Shown in pieces: positions 16,808 to 25,194 of a stretch of 64,000 bases of DNA (position 1 is the first letter of the stretch; the number at the start of each line of letters is the position of its first letter). Origin of the DNA: JBBQZP01 sp038207585. GTDB taxonomy: Bacteria > Pseudomonadota > Alphaproteobacteria > Rhodobacterales > Rhodobacteraceae. The stretch covers positions 50,657 through 114,656 of the forward strand of contig JBBQZP010000008.1 of the NCBI GenBank assembly GCA_038207585.1, in the 5' to 3' direction. The translations under genes were made by a program, and so were the position numbers. The notes under the pieces are model-generated. The model had not been told where the DNA came from. It saw nothing but the letters and a program-made list of their open reading frames with translations, and ran no database searches.

Positions 16808-17937
16808 ACATGCAAGCCCTTCCCCATTCCGCCGATGCCACCAACGCCGATGATGCGATTGCGCGTCAGGATGCGATGACGGCGGCGATGACAAGCGAGC
16901 AGGCAACAGCCCTTGCCATGCAGGACACGATCCTGACGCCGCGCTTTTACACCACCGATTTCGACGAGATGGACGCGATTGACGTGACCTCGGTGCGCGC
17001 CGAATGGGACAAGCTGATTGCCCAGATGCGGGCTGATCCAAACAAGGGCCATTTCAAGAAGAACGCCGATTGGGACAGCATCGACTGGGCCGGAATGGAG
17101 CCTGCCTTGCGGGCAGAATTCATCGACTTTCTGGTATCCTCGTGCACCGCCGAATTTTCAGGCTGCGTGCTTTACAAGGAAATGAAGCGGCGCGGCAACA
17201 ACCCCGACATCTGCGAATTGTTCAGCTATATGAGCCGGGATGAGGCGCGCCACGCCGGTTTCATCAACGACGCCCTGCGCGAGGCGGGGGTTGCGGTGAA
17301 CCTTGGGTTCCTCACCCGCGAAAAGAAATACACCTACTTCCGCCCCAAGTTCATCTATTACGCCACCTATCTGTCGGAAAAGATCGGCTACGCACGCTAT
17401 ATCACCATCTTCCGCCATCTTGAGGCGCATCCAGAACACCGCTTCCATCCGATCTTCAAATGGTTCCGCGAATGGTGCAACGATGAATTCAGCCACGGCG
17501 AAGCCTTTGCCCTGCTGATGAAAACCGATCCGAAGCTGACGCAATCGTACAGCAACAAGCTGTGGATCAAGTTCTTCCTGACCGCCGTCTATTCCACCAT
17601 GTGGGTGCGCGATCATGCCCGGCCCGAGTTTCACAAGGCGCTGGGTGTCGACATCGAATGGTATGACCAGGAGGTGTTCCGCAAGACCTCCACCATCGCG
17701 CGCCAGATCTTCCCGATCGAGCTGGATATCGACCATCCGCGCTGGATTCCGAACCTCAAGCGGATGAACGCAGGCTTTATCGCGCAAGACGCCGCACGCA
17801 AGGAAGGCGGGCTTTCGGGCCGCCTGAAAGGGTTCGCGGCCAAGGCCAAAACCGCCGTGGCGTTTGTGTCACTTCTGACCATTCCGGCAAAGCGCAACGT
17901 CCTGCCCGCGCAGGTCCGGCTGGAGCCTGCGTATTGA
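16804..17937 (+). CDS. acsF: Mg-protoporphyrin IX monomethyl ester oxidative cyclase (aerobic)
   Basis: AcsF uses oxygen to form the isocyclic ring E of bacteriochlorophyll. The 377-aa protein carries the di-iron ligand motifs of the family: Glu117 in CTAEFSG, DEARH at 146-150, and the second pair in EAHPEHRF and NDEFSHGEAFALLM (about 206-240). The start at 16804 overlaps the preceding small gene. Presence of AcsF means the pigment can be made under air; no bchE is visible here. It is followed after 34 bp by puhE. Confidence 0.97.
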   Translation: MNMQALPHSADATNADDAIARQDAMTAAMTSEQATALAMQDTILTPRFYTTDFDEMDAIDVTSVRAEWDKLIAQMRADPNKGHFKKNADWDSIDWAGMEPALRAEFIDFLVSSCTAEFSGCVLYKEMKRRGNNPDICELFSYMSRDEARHAGFINDALREAGVAVNLGFLTREKKYTYFRPKFIYYATYLSEKIGYARYITIFRHLEAHPEHRFHPIFKWFREWCNDEFSHGEAFALLMKTDPKLTQSYSNKLWIKFFLTAVYSTMWVRDHARPEFHKALGVDIEWYDQEVFRKTSTIARQIFPIELDIDHPRWIPNLKRMNAGFIAQDAARKEGGLSGRLKGFAAKAKTAVAFVSLLTIPAKRNVLPAQVRLEPAY

Positions 17938-17971
17938 ACGCGAGCCTACATAACACCGGCCGGGGGATGTC

Positions 17972-18787
17972 ATGATCCACAACCCCTGGATTGCCGTGTC
18001 AACAGCACTGGTGCTTTGGTGGCTTTCCACCGGGCTGATCTTGCTGCGCGTGCGCCGGGCCGATAATGGCGGGCGCGATCAGCATCTGTGGTCGGTGATC
18101 CTCGGCTTTCCCCTGTTGATCGTCGGTGTGGGCGCTGCACGCGAAACGCTGAACGATACGTCCGTCGAAGGCGTCTACATCGCCTTTCTGTCCGCCCTTG
18201 CGATCTGGGGCTGGATCGAGCTTGCGTTTCTGTCGGGCATCATAACCGGCCCGAAAGTCACGCCCTGCCCCCCCGATGCAACCGAGTGGGGGCGGTTCAA
18301 AAGCGGCTTTGCGACGCTGATCTGGCACGAAACCCTGTTGCTGGCGGCCTTTGTGATGTTGTTCGCGATGACACGCGGAGCCGAGAATGTCTTTGCGCTG
18401 TGGACGTTCGGGGTGCTGTTCGGCGCGCGTATCCTTGCCAAGCTGAACCTCTTTTTCGGCGTGCCGCGCATCAACACAGAATTTCTGCCGCGACCGCTGT
18501 CGCATCTGGCCAGCCATTTCCGTCGCGGGCCGATCACGCTGTTCTTTCCGGTGTCGGTCACGCTGCTCAGCTTTGCGGTGGCCTGTCTGCTGGAGAGGTT
18601 CTGGCAGGCCGCCACTCCCGGTGCTGAAACCGGCTTTACGCTGCTGATCGCCCTGACCCTGCTGGCGCTCCTGGAACACTGGTTCATGGTGCTGCCGCTG
18701 CCCGACCAAAAACTGTGGCGCTGGATGTTGCCCGCGCTTAAACCCCTTCCCAAAGACCGACTGAGTGAGGATGCCAATGGACTTTGA
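17972..18787 (+). CDS. puhE: Photosynthetic complex assembly protein PuhE (DUF3623)
   Basis: PuhE is a multi-span membrane protein of the puh operon that affects bacteriochlorophyll and complex levels. The 271-aa product has about seven hydrophobic segments, among them ALVLWWLSTGLILL, FPLLIVGVGAARETLND and ILAKLNLFFGVPRINTEFLP with a short conserved loop. The ATG is preceded by GGGGGATGTC. Its 3' end overlaps the hemA start by 11 bp, so hemA translation may depend on it. Confidence 0.92.
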   Translation: MIHNPWIAVSTALVLWWLSTGLILLRVRRADNGGRDQHLWSVILGFPLLIVGVGAARETLNDTSVEGVYIAFLSALAIWGWIELAFLSGIITGPKVTPCPPDATEWGRFKSGFATLIWHETLLLAAFVMLFAMTRGAENVFALWTFGVLFGARILAKLNLFFGVPRINTEFLPRPLSHLASHFRRGPITLFFPVSVTLLSFAVACLLERFWQAATPGAETGFTLLIALTLLALLEHWFMVLPLPDQKLWRWMLPALKPLPKDRLSEDANGL

Positions 18788-19988
18788 TCAGATTTTCGCC
18801 AGCCAGCTTGAACAGCTGAAAGCCGATGGCAACTACCGCGTCTTTGCCGAACTTGAACGCCAGCGCGGTGCCTTTCCGCAGGCCAGCCGCTACAAGGACG
18901 GGGCGGCGCAGAACGTCACCATCTGGTGCTCGAACGATTATCTGGGCATGAGCCAGCACGAAGGTGTCATCGACGCGATGATCGACGCGGTCAAGGCGCA
19001 GGGCACTGGTGCAGGCGGCACGCGCAACATTTCGGGTAACGCACATCACCATCTGCTGCTGGAAGCGGAACTTGCCGAATTGCATGGCAAAGAGGCCGCG
19101 TTGCTGTTCACCTCGGGCTATGTGTCGAACTGGGCGGCGCTGTCCACGCTTGGTAGCCGGATCCCGAATGCCGTGATCCTGTCTGACGCCGGAAACCACG
19201 CCAGCATGATCGAAGGCGTGCGCCATTCCCGCGCCGACAAGGTGATCTGGAAGCACAACGACTGGCGCGATCTGGACCGCAAGCTGCATGCCGTGGGCGA
19301 CCGCCCCAAGATCGTCGCGTTTGAATCGGTCTATTCGATGGACGGCGATATCGCCCCGATCCGCGAGATTGTTGAGGTCGCTGAGGCGCATGGCGCGATG
19401 ACTTATATCGACGAAGTGCATGCCGTGGGCATGTACGGCGCGCATGGTGGCGGCGTCACCGAGCGTGAGGGGCTGGCCCACCGGATCGACCTGATAGAGG
19501 GCACGCTGGGCAAGGCCTTCGGCGTGGTCGGCGGCTATATCACCGGCAAGGCTGTGATGTGCGATTTCATCCGGTCGTTTGCATCAGGCTTTATCTTCAC
19601 GACCGCCCTTCCCCCGGCCATTGCCGCGGCGGCGGCAGCGTCGATCAGGCATCTCAAGGTGTCCGATACCGAACGGCTGGCGCAACGCGACCGCGTGGCG
19701 AAAGTTCGCGCAAAGCTGGACCGGGCGGGAATTCCGCACATGCCCAACGAAAGCCACATCATTCCGGTGATGATCGGAGATCCGGTGAAATGCCGCATGA
19801 TCAGCGATATTCTGATGGAAGACTGGGGGATTTACGTCCAGCCCATCAACTATCCGACCGTGCCGAAAGGCACCGAACGGCTGCGCATCACGCCGGGCCC
19901 GTTGCATTCAGATGCAGATATTGACCGTCTTGTGAACGCCTTGGCCTCGCTTTGGCAAAGATGTGCCCTATCTCATGCTGTAGCATAA
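18777..19988 (+). CDS. hemA: 5-aminolevulinate synthase
   Basis: HemA condenses glycine and succinyl-CoA to 5-aminolevulinate, the first step of tetrapyrrole synthesis by the Shemin pathway. The 403-aa protein belongs to the PLP-dependent alpha-oxoamine synthase family: NDYLGMSQH at 53-61, the HASMIEG region, DEVHAVGMYG at 212-221 and the PLP lysine in GTLGKAFGVVGGY (Lys246). The start MDFDQIFAS is chosen because TGAGG precedes it and other HemA proteins begin alike; upstream start codons exist at 18765 and 18771. Placing it at the end of the bch-puh unit ties precursor supply to photosystem synthesis. Confidence 0.95.
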   Translation: MDFDQIFASQLEQLKADGNYRVFAELERQRGAFPQASRYKDGAAQNVTIWCSNDYLGMSQHEGVIDAMIDAVKAQGTGAGGTRNISGNAHHHLLLEAELAELHGKEAALLFTSGYVSNWAALSTLGSRIPNAVILSDAGNHASMIEGVRHSRADKVIWKHNDWRDLDRKLHAVGDRPKIVAFESVYSMDGDIAPIREIVEVAEAHGAMTYIDEVHAVGMYGAHGGGVTEREGLAHRIDLIEGTLGKAFGVVGGYITGKAVMCDFIRSFASGFIFTTALPPAIAAAAAASIRHLKVSDTERLAQRDRVAKVRAKLDRAGIPHMPNESHIIPVMIGDPVKCRMISDILMEDWGIYVQPINYPTVPKGTERLRITPGPLHSDADIDRLVNALASLWQRCALSHAVA

Positions 19989-20046
19989 TGCTTGCAGGCC
20001 CGGTTTGGGTCTGCCACCACTACGGAAGTCAGTTTCGGAGGATAAT

Positions 20047-20538
20047 ATGACGACCAAACTAGTCTCGCTTACCGCCCTTTCCCTGATGGCCGCCGCCCCG
20101 GTGTTTGCTGCGGGTGACGCCGAAAAAGGCGCCAAGATTTTCAACCAGTGCCAAACCTGCCACGTTGTTGCAGATGCTGACGGCAAGGTGTTGGCCGGCC
20201 GCAGTGCCAAAACCGGGCCTAACCTTTACGGTGTGATCGGACGCACGGCCGGCACCTATGAAGGTTTCAAATACGGCGACTCGATGATCCAGGCGGGCGA
20301 AAAGGGCTTGGTCTGGGACGAAGAGCATTTCGTCAAATACGTCGAGGATCCGTCGGGCTTCCTGAAGGACTATCTGGGCGACCCCAAAGCGCGCGGCAAG
20401 ATGCAGTTCAAGGTCAAGAACGACACGGACGCCGAAGACGTCTATGCGTTCATCACCTCGCTGGCTCCGGCAGCCGATGCCGCCGCACCGGCGGATGCGG
20501 CAGCACCTGTCGACCCGGCGGCGCCTGCGTCAAACTGA
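20047..20538 (+). CDS. cycA: Cytochrome c2 with Ala/Pro-rich C-terminal tail
   Basis: A periplasmic c-type cytochrome, most likely the cytochrome c2 that re-reduces the photo-oxidised reaction centre. The 163-aa precursor has a signal peptide (about 1-22, LTALSLMAAAPVFA). It has the haem motif CQTCH at 35-39, GPNLYGVIGRTAG, and an axial Met at about 119 (GKMQFK). After the cytochrome fold come about 20 residues rich in Ala, Pro and Asp (144-163), absent from the classic short c2. GGAGGATAAT precedes the start. Placement downstream of hemA is typical. The symbol is assigned by context. Confidence 0.88.
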   Translation: MTTKLVSLTALSLMAAAPVFAAGDAEKGAKIFNQCQTCHVVADADGKVLAGRSAKTGPNLYGVIGRTAGTYEGFKYGDSMIQAGEKGLVWDEEHFVKYVEDPSGFLKDYLGDPKARGKMQFKVKNDTDAEDVYAFITSLAPAADAAAPADAAAPVDPAAPASN

Positions 20539-20559
20539 TCTTTCCCGGTCTCACTATGC

Positions 20560-20590
20560 AAAATCGCCGCCGGGTTCCGGCGGCGATTTT
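20560..20590 (+). terminator. Strong intrinsic terminator after cycA
   Basis: AAAATCGCCGCC and GGCGGCGATTTT form a perfect 12-bp stem with a GGGTTCC loop. The 3' arm ends in a T run followed by CATTTTCC. It lies 21 bp after the cycA stop and would end the long photosynthesis transcript. Because the stem is flanked by A and T runs, it can also act on the convergent dehydrogenase gene ending at 20615. Confidence 0.85.
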
Positions 20591-20614
20591 CATTTTCCGC
20601 AGTGATGTGTTGCG

Positions 20615-21574
20615 CTAAAGCCGGTCGCGCGGCGTTTTGCCCGCAAAGAATGCATCCAGATTATCAAGCGCACGAAAGCCCATTGCATCGCGGGTCTGAA
20701 CCGTGGCGCTGCCGATATGGGGCAGCATGAAGATGTTCTCGTGCCCGGCAAAAGCCGGATTGCCGCCGGGTTCAGTCACAAAACAATCCAGCCCCGCCGC
20801 CGAAAGATGGCCGCTTTCAATCGCCGCCAAAAGTGCCGCCTCGTCAATCAGTGCGCCCCGCGCGGTGTTCACGATGACAGCCCCCTTCGGCAGGCGTGCC
20901 AAGCGGTCGGAGTTCATCAGGTTGCGGGTGTCAGGCGTGGCCGGGCAGTGCAGCGACAGGAAATCGGACACCGCCAGAAGGCTGTTCAGATCGGCGTGAA
21001 ACACCGCTCCCAGTTCCTGATCGGCGGGCAGACGGCTGCGGTTGAAATAGTGGATCTCCATCCCGAAACCGCGTGCCTTGGTGGCAAAGGCACGGCCCAC
21101 GCGGCCCATGCCCACGATGCCAAGACGCGCGCCGGTGACTTGCTTGCCCACCATGAACGACGGGCTCCACGACGTCCACTCGCCTCGCCGCACCAGACGG
21201 TCGCCCTGCACCGCATGGCGCGCAGCCCCCAGCATCAGAAGCATCGCAATTTCGGCCGTGGCATCCGACAGCACGTCGGGCGTGTTCGTTACGGTTATGC
21301 CTGCTGCCGCCAAAGCCTTCAGATCGCAGTGATCGACCCCCACCGAATGATTGGCCACAATGCGCAGACGCGAATGCAACTGCGCCACCACATCGGCGCT
21401 GAAATGCTCGGAATGGCAGGGGATCATCGCATCCACCTGCCCGCTCATCGCGATGATTTCGGCAGCGGTGCCGGGGGTATCATCGGGTTTGACGATCACG
21501 TCATAGCTTTCGCGGGCGCGGGCCAACGTTGCGTCTGACAGGCGGCGGGGTATCCAGACAATTGGACGGGTCAT
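20615..21574 (-). CDS. D-isomer-specific 2-hydroxyacid dehydrogenase (glyoxylate/hydroxypyruvate reductase type)
   Basis: An NAD(P)-dependent reductase of 2-oxo acids such as glyoxylate or hydroxypyruvate. The 319-aa protein has a Rossmann motif GIVGMGRVGRAF at about 152-163, with NRS at 178-180 after strand 2, a pattern often linked to NADPH use. The catalytic trio is Arg239 (NTARG), Glu268 (TEPGG) and His286 (LPHIGSA). It is the last gene of the TRAP-amidase operon. Coupling with a probable 2-oxoacid transporter suggests it handles the imported acid or a product of it. Substrate is not defined by sequence. Confidence 0.9.
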   Translation of the reverse strand: MTRPIVWIPRRLSDATLARARESYDVIVKPDDTPGTAAEIIAMSGQVDAMIPCHSEHFSADVVAQLHSRLRIVANHSVGVDHCDLKALAAAGITVTNTPDVLSDATAEIAMLLMLGAARHAVQGDRLVRRGEWTSWSPSFMVGKQVTGARLGIVGMGRVGRAFATKARGFGMEIHYFNRSRLPADQELGAVFHADLNSLLAVSDFLSLHCPATPDTRNLMNSDRLARLPKGAVIVNTARGALIDEAALLAAIESGHLSAAGLDCFVTEPGGNPAFAGHENIFMLPHIGSATVQTRDAMGFRALDNLDAFFAGKTPRDRL

Positions 21575-21578
21575 GGCG

Positions 21579-21740
21579 TCAGTCTTTCTTCCGGAAGGCC
21601 GAGGTCACAACGTCATACCCCGCCAGCGCCAGCACCAGGGCAATCACGACGATAAGATCGGGCGACGGCACGCGGTAGGCTAGAATACCCAGAAACGCCG
21701 CCAGAAAGCCGAATGCCAGAACAGCCAGAAGTTTGTTCAT
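21579..21740 (-). CDS. 53-aa two-helix membrane protein of the TRAP-amidase operon
   Basis: A short frame, MNKLLAVLAFGFLAAF to the end TSAFRKKD. It has two predicted membrane helices (about 3-21 and 29-45) joined by a short AYRVPSPDL loop, and a basic C-terminus. The start at 21740 lies one base beyond the amidase stop (21742). Its TGA lies 4 bp before the dehydrogenase ATG, so the spacing is that of a real operon gene. I do not recognise a family. It could be an accessory membrane subunit or a short regulatory membrane peptide. Confidence 0.7.
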   Translation of the reverse strand: MNKLLAVLAFGFLAAFLGILAYRVPSPDLIVVIALVLALAGYDVVTSAFRKKD

Positions 21741-21741
21741 C

Positions 21742-23127
21742 TTATGCGTCTCCCTTCAGGGCCGCAGCCCATTCCATCAACCACCGGGCACTGCGTAGCA
21801 AGCGCCCGTCCATGTGCCGCGCGCCCACCATCTGCACACCCATCGGCAGACCGCCGTCCGCCTCGAAAAGCGGCAGCGTCAGCGCGGGCGTGCCGATCAG
21901 CGTCCAGAGGCCGTTGAACAGGGGGCTACCCGTGCTTGTCAGCCCAACAGGCGCCGGCCCAAGCGCTGCGGGCGTCAGGATCGCGTCCGCACGTTCAAAC
22001 AGCTTGCCCAGCCCGCCGGTCAGCACGCGCTGCCAATCCAGCGCCGCCAGATAATCGCGCGCAAGGATGCCATTGCCGGTCTGCAACGCCTTGATCGTTT
22101 CCGGGGCCAGCAGGTCTGGTGCCTCGCCATAGCGGAAATAGGCGCGGGCCATTTCGGCGGCATTGATCACCTCGCGCATGGGCAGCCCGCGCGAGAATTC
22201 CTCGGGCAGGTCCACCTCGAAACAGCGCACGCCCAACGCCTCGGTCAGTTCGGCAAAAGCCGCCTGCATCTGCGGATCGGCCTGATCCCAGCCAAAGGGG
22301 CGCAGCATGGCGAAGGTAGGCGTCACGGGCGGCGGGGTTTGTGCGGTGGCCAGAAGCCGTGGAAAGGGCATCGCGATGGAGTGCGTATCGCCGTCATCCT
22401 CACCGTAAAGCACATCGGCCAGTAGTGCTGCATCTTCGACCGAGCGGGCAAAAACGCCCACCGTATCAAGGCTTTGCGACTGCGGCAGAATTCCCGTGCG
22501 GGGGATTGCGCCGAAGGTGGGTTTATAGCCCACCACGCCGCAGAACGACGCGGGCCGGATCACCGACCCGCCTGTCTGGGTGCCAACCGCAAGCGGTGTC
22601 ATATGTGCCGCCACCGCCGCCGCCGACCCTTGCGACGACCCACCCGGAGTATGTGCGGCGTTCGCAGGGTTCGTCGTCGGCCCCGGTGCCAGATAGGCCA
22701 GCTCGGTCGTGATCGTCTTGCCAAGGATGATCGCGCCTGCCGCCTTCAGGCGCGCGACGATAACCGCGTCCTTGTCGGGCACCCGGCCCTTGTCCAGTGC
22801 AGCGCCGTTTTCCGTGGGGATGCGGGCTGTGTCGATGATGTCTTTGAGCGCCACAGGCACGCCGTGCAGCGGACCGATGGGGCGGCCCGCGGCGCGGAAC
22901 CGGTCGGCCTCGCGCGCCTGATGCAGCACGAAACCGGGGTCGAACCACGCAAAGGCCCGGACCTGCGGTTCGCGCAGCCGGATCTGTTCCAGATAGGCTT
23001 CGGCCACCTTTACAGCCGACAACTCGCCCGAGGCGATGCGGTCACGCAGTTGAAGCGCCGACAGCGCCACGATGGGCACAGACCCCGCCGCACGCAGCAG
23101 GGTCTGTGTATTCGGCTTACTTGCCAT
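21742..23127 (-). CDS. Amidase signature family hydrolase
   Basis: A serine amidase with the Ser-cisSer-Lys triad. The 461-aa product has Lys95 in PVALKDIIDT, the glycine/serine stretch PGGSSQGSAAAVAAH at 161-175, and GTQTGGSVIRPASFCG at about 182-197 with the probable nucleophile Ser188. The usual acidic residue of the GTDTGGS motif is Gln here. The start MASKPNTQ at 23127 overlaps the dctM-like gene by 11 bp, so the two are coupled. Natural substrate unknown; the operon suggests it cleaves an imported amide or a related compound. Confidence 0.9.
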   Translation of the reverse strand: MASKPNTQTLLRAAGSVPIVALSALQLRDRIASGELSAVKVAEAYLEQIRLREPQVRAFAWFDPGFVLHQAREADRFRAAGRPIGPLHGVPVALKDIIDTARIPTENGAALDKGRVPDKDAVIVARLKAAGAIILGKTITTELAYLAPGPTTNPANAAHTPGGSSQGSAAAVAAHMTPLAVGTQTGGSVIRPASFCGVVGYKPTFGAIPRTGILPQSQSLDTVGVFARSVEDAALLADVLYGEDDGDTHSIAMPFPRLLATAQTPPPVTPTFAMLRPFGWDQADPQMQAAFAELTEALGVRCFEVDLPEEFSRGLPMREVINAAEMARAYFRYGEAPDLLAPETIKALQTGNGILARDYLAALDWQRVLTGGLGKLFERADAILTPAALGPAPVGLTSTGSPLFNGLWTLIGTPALTLPLFEADGGLPMGVQMVGARHMDGRLLRSARWLMEWAAALKGDA

Positions 23128-24535
23128 AAAGAAGTTCCGGCAGGTAGAACACGATTTGCGGGAACGCATACATCAGTATCATGCAGATGAACACGCAGCC
23201 CAGAAACGGCATTACCCCCCTGAATATCTGCGTCAGTTTGACCTCGGGTGGGGCGATGCCTTTGAGGTAATAGGCGGACATCGCCATGGGAGGTGTTAGA
23301 AATGACGTCTGCAGGTTCAGCGCCACAAGGATGCCGAAGAACAACGGATCAATTCCGAACTGCGGCAGAAGCGGCAGGAAGATCGGCACGAAGATGATGA
23401 TGATCTCGGACCATTCCAAAGGCCAGCCCAGCAGGAAGATGATCAGTTGTGCCACCAGCAGGAACATCAGGGGCGACAGGTTCAGACCGGTGACAAACTC
23501 GGCCACCACCTGCTCGCCGCCCAGATAGCTGAACACCGAACTGAACGTGTAGGAACCCACGAACAGCCAGCACACCATCGCCGTGGTACGCACCGTCAGG
23601 TAGACGCTTTCGCGCATCCGCTGCCACGTCATCGCGCGGTAGGCGAAGGCCAGAAAGATGCCGCCCAAGGCGCCGATGGAAGCCGCCTCCGAAGGTGTCG
23701 CCAGACCGAACAGGATCGAGCCCAGAACCGCAAGGATCAGGAATGCCAGCGGGAAGAACGAGGTCATCACCATGACCAGAAGTTTACCGCGCGGCACGTC
23801 GGGCACCTCGTCATCCGTAGGGCGCGGCGCGACTGACGGTTGCAGGATCGACCGGCCGATGACGTAGACCAGATAGAGGCCCACCAGTGTCAGACCCGGA
23901 AGCAACGCACCGACATAGAGCTTGACGATGGAAACCCCCGACGCCGCCGCATAGACGATCAACATGATCGACGGCGGGATCAGAATACCCAAGGTGCCAC
24001 CCGCACAGATGATGCCCGCCGCGAATGACGGATCATAGCGCGCTTTCAGCATCGCAGGCAGCGCCAGCAGGCCCATCAGCGTGACAACAGCGCCGACAAT
24101 CCCCGTGGCCGTTGCAAACAGCGCACAGGTGATCAGCGCCGCAACCCCCATCGACCCCGGCACGTTCTTGGAGGCCACGTTCAGCGTGGTGAACAGACGG
24201 TCCACGATGTTGGCGCGTTCCACAATGTAGCCCATGAACAGGAACAGCGGAATCGCCGTCAACACCTCGTTCGACATCACAGAATAGGTCTGGTTGATGA
24301 ACAGATCGAAGATGCGGTTGTTGAAGAACCCCTCCAACCAAAGCGACGTGCTGTCCCAAGACGACGCGGCATCGTCCAGCCGGTCAAAGGCGCGCCACAT
24401 GCGGCCTTCGTCATAATAAGCGTAATAGCCAAAACCGATGCCCATGGCCATCAGCGTGAATGCGATCGGGAAGCCGAGGAACACCATGACGATGAACAGC
24501 CCCAGCATCATGATCGCAATTTGAGGATCGGTCAT
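23117..24535 (-). CDS. TRAP transporter large permease (DctM family)
   Basis: The large membrane subunit of a tripartite ATP-independent periplasmic transporter; it is the ion-coupled translocation channel. The 472-aa product is highly hydrophobic with many helices. It has DctM features such as FLFMGYIVERANIVDRLF, a GILIPPSIMLIVYAAASGVS segment and TPPMAMSAYYLKGIAPPEV near the C-terminus. It overlaps the small-permease gene by 4 bp upstream and the amidase by 11 bp downstream. Confidence 0.93.
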   Translation of the reverse strand: MTDPQIAIMMLGLFIVMVFLGFPIAFTLMAMGIGFGYYAYYDEGRMWRAFDRLDDAASSWDSTSLWLEGFFNNRIFDLFINQTYSVMSNEVLTAIPLFLFMGYIVERANIVDRLFTTLNVASKNVPGSMGVAALITCALFATATGIVGAVVTLMGLLALPAMLKARYDPSFAAGIICAGGTLGILIPPSIMLIVYAAASGVSIVKLYVGALLPGLTLVGLYLVYVIGRSILQPSVAPRPTDDEVPDVPRGKLLVMVMTSFFPLAFLILAVLGSILFGLATPSEAASIGALGGIFLAFAYRAMTWQRMRESVYLTVRTTAMVCWLFVGSYTFSSVFSYLGGEQVVAEFVTGLNLSPLMFLLVAQLIIFLLGWPLEWSEIIIIFVPIFLPLLPQFGIDPLFFGILVALNLQTSFLTPPMAMSAYYLKGIAPPEVKLTQIFRGVMPFLGCVFICMILMYAFPQIVFYLPELLYGK

Positions 24536-25116
24536 ACGTGGCCCCCGGTTTCGGCTTCCATGGCCTTTTGCATCAGAAGATCCTCTGTCTCGAACACGTC
24601 CTCATTGGCCGTGATCCAGTAATTGTTGCGGATGCAGTGCAGGCAGCGGCAAATCTGGCCGATGCCCTGAATGAACAGAAGGACGCCTGCGGCGACCATG
24701 ATCATCTTGAATTGATAGATCGGAACACCTGCCGGGCTGTTGATCGACACCTCGCCGTAGCCCCAGCTTTTGGAGGCATATTTCCAGCCCGCCAATACAA
24801 GCGCCGTGACGCCGGGGAAAAAGAAGATGATGTACAACAGCAGGTCAACCTTGGCCTGCGTCTTGGGCTGCCAGAGACGATAGATGAAATCGCCCCGCAC
24901 ATGCCCGCCGCGCGACAGGGTGTAAGCCCCACCCATCATGAACAAAGCGCCGTAGCCGATGAACGACACATCCAGCGACCATGCAGGCGGGCTGTTGAGC
25001 GCATAGCGCGCGAACACGCTCCACCCTGTACCAAAGGCCATCAGTACAATCAGCCAGGCAAACACCTTGCCGAACCATGCCGACACATCGTCGGCAAACC
25101 GGATGATACCGATCAT
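24532..25116 (-). CDS. TRAP transporter small permease (DctQ family)
   Basis: The small four-helix membrane subunit that couples the binding protein to the large permease. The 194-aa product has hydrophobic stretches at about 17-37, 48-68, 91-110 and 134-154. It has the family feature SFIGYGALFMMGGAYTLSRG followed by GHVRGDFIYRL. It is separated from the binding-protein gene by 78 bp that hold a strong hairpin, and overlaps the large-permease gene by ATGA. Confidence 0.9.
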   Translation of the reverse strand: MIGIIRFADDVSAWFGKVFAWLIVLMAFGTGWSVFARYALNSPPAWSLDVSFIGYGALFMMGGAYTLSRGGHVRGDFIYRLWQPKTQAKVDLLLYIIFFFPGVTALVLAGWKYASKSWGYGEVSINSPAGVPIYQFKMIMVAAGVLLFIQGIGQICRCLHCIRNNYWITANEDVFETEDLLMQKAMEAETGGHV

Positions 25117-25146
25117 TTGGGAAACCCCACCATGTTGGGTGTGAAA

Positions 25147-25172
25147 GGTTCCGGCACTTGCGCGCCGGAACC
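25147..25172 (-). promoter_or_regulatory. Intercistronic hairpin after the TRAP binding-protein gene
   Basis: GGTTCCGGC and GCCGGAACC are a perfect 9-bp inverted repeat around an 8-nt loop. They lie between the stop of the periplasmic binding-protein gene (25195) and the start of the small permease (25116). No U-run follows. This could be a partial terminator or an mRNA 3'-end stabiliser giving more binding protein than membrane subunits. Confidence 0.6.
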
Positions 25173-25194
25173 GATGTCAGCCTTGCAGCGGTGC

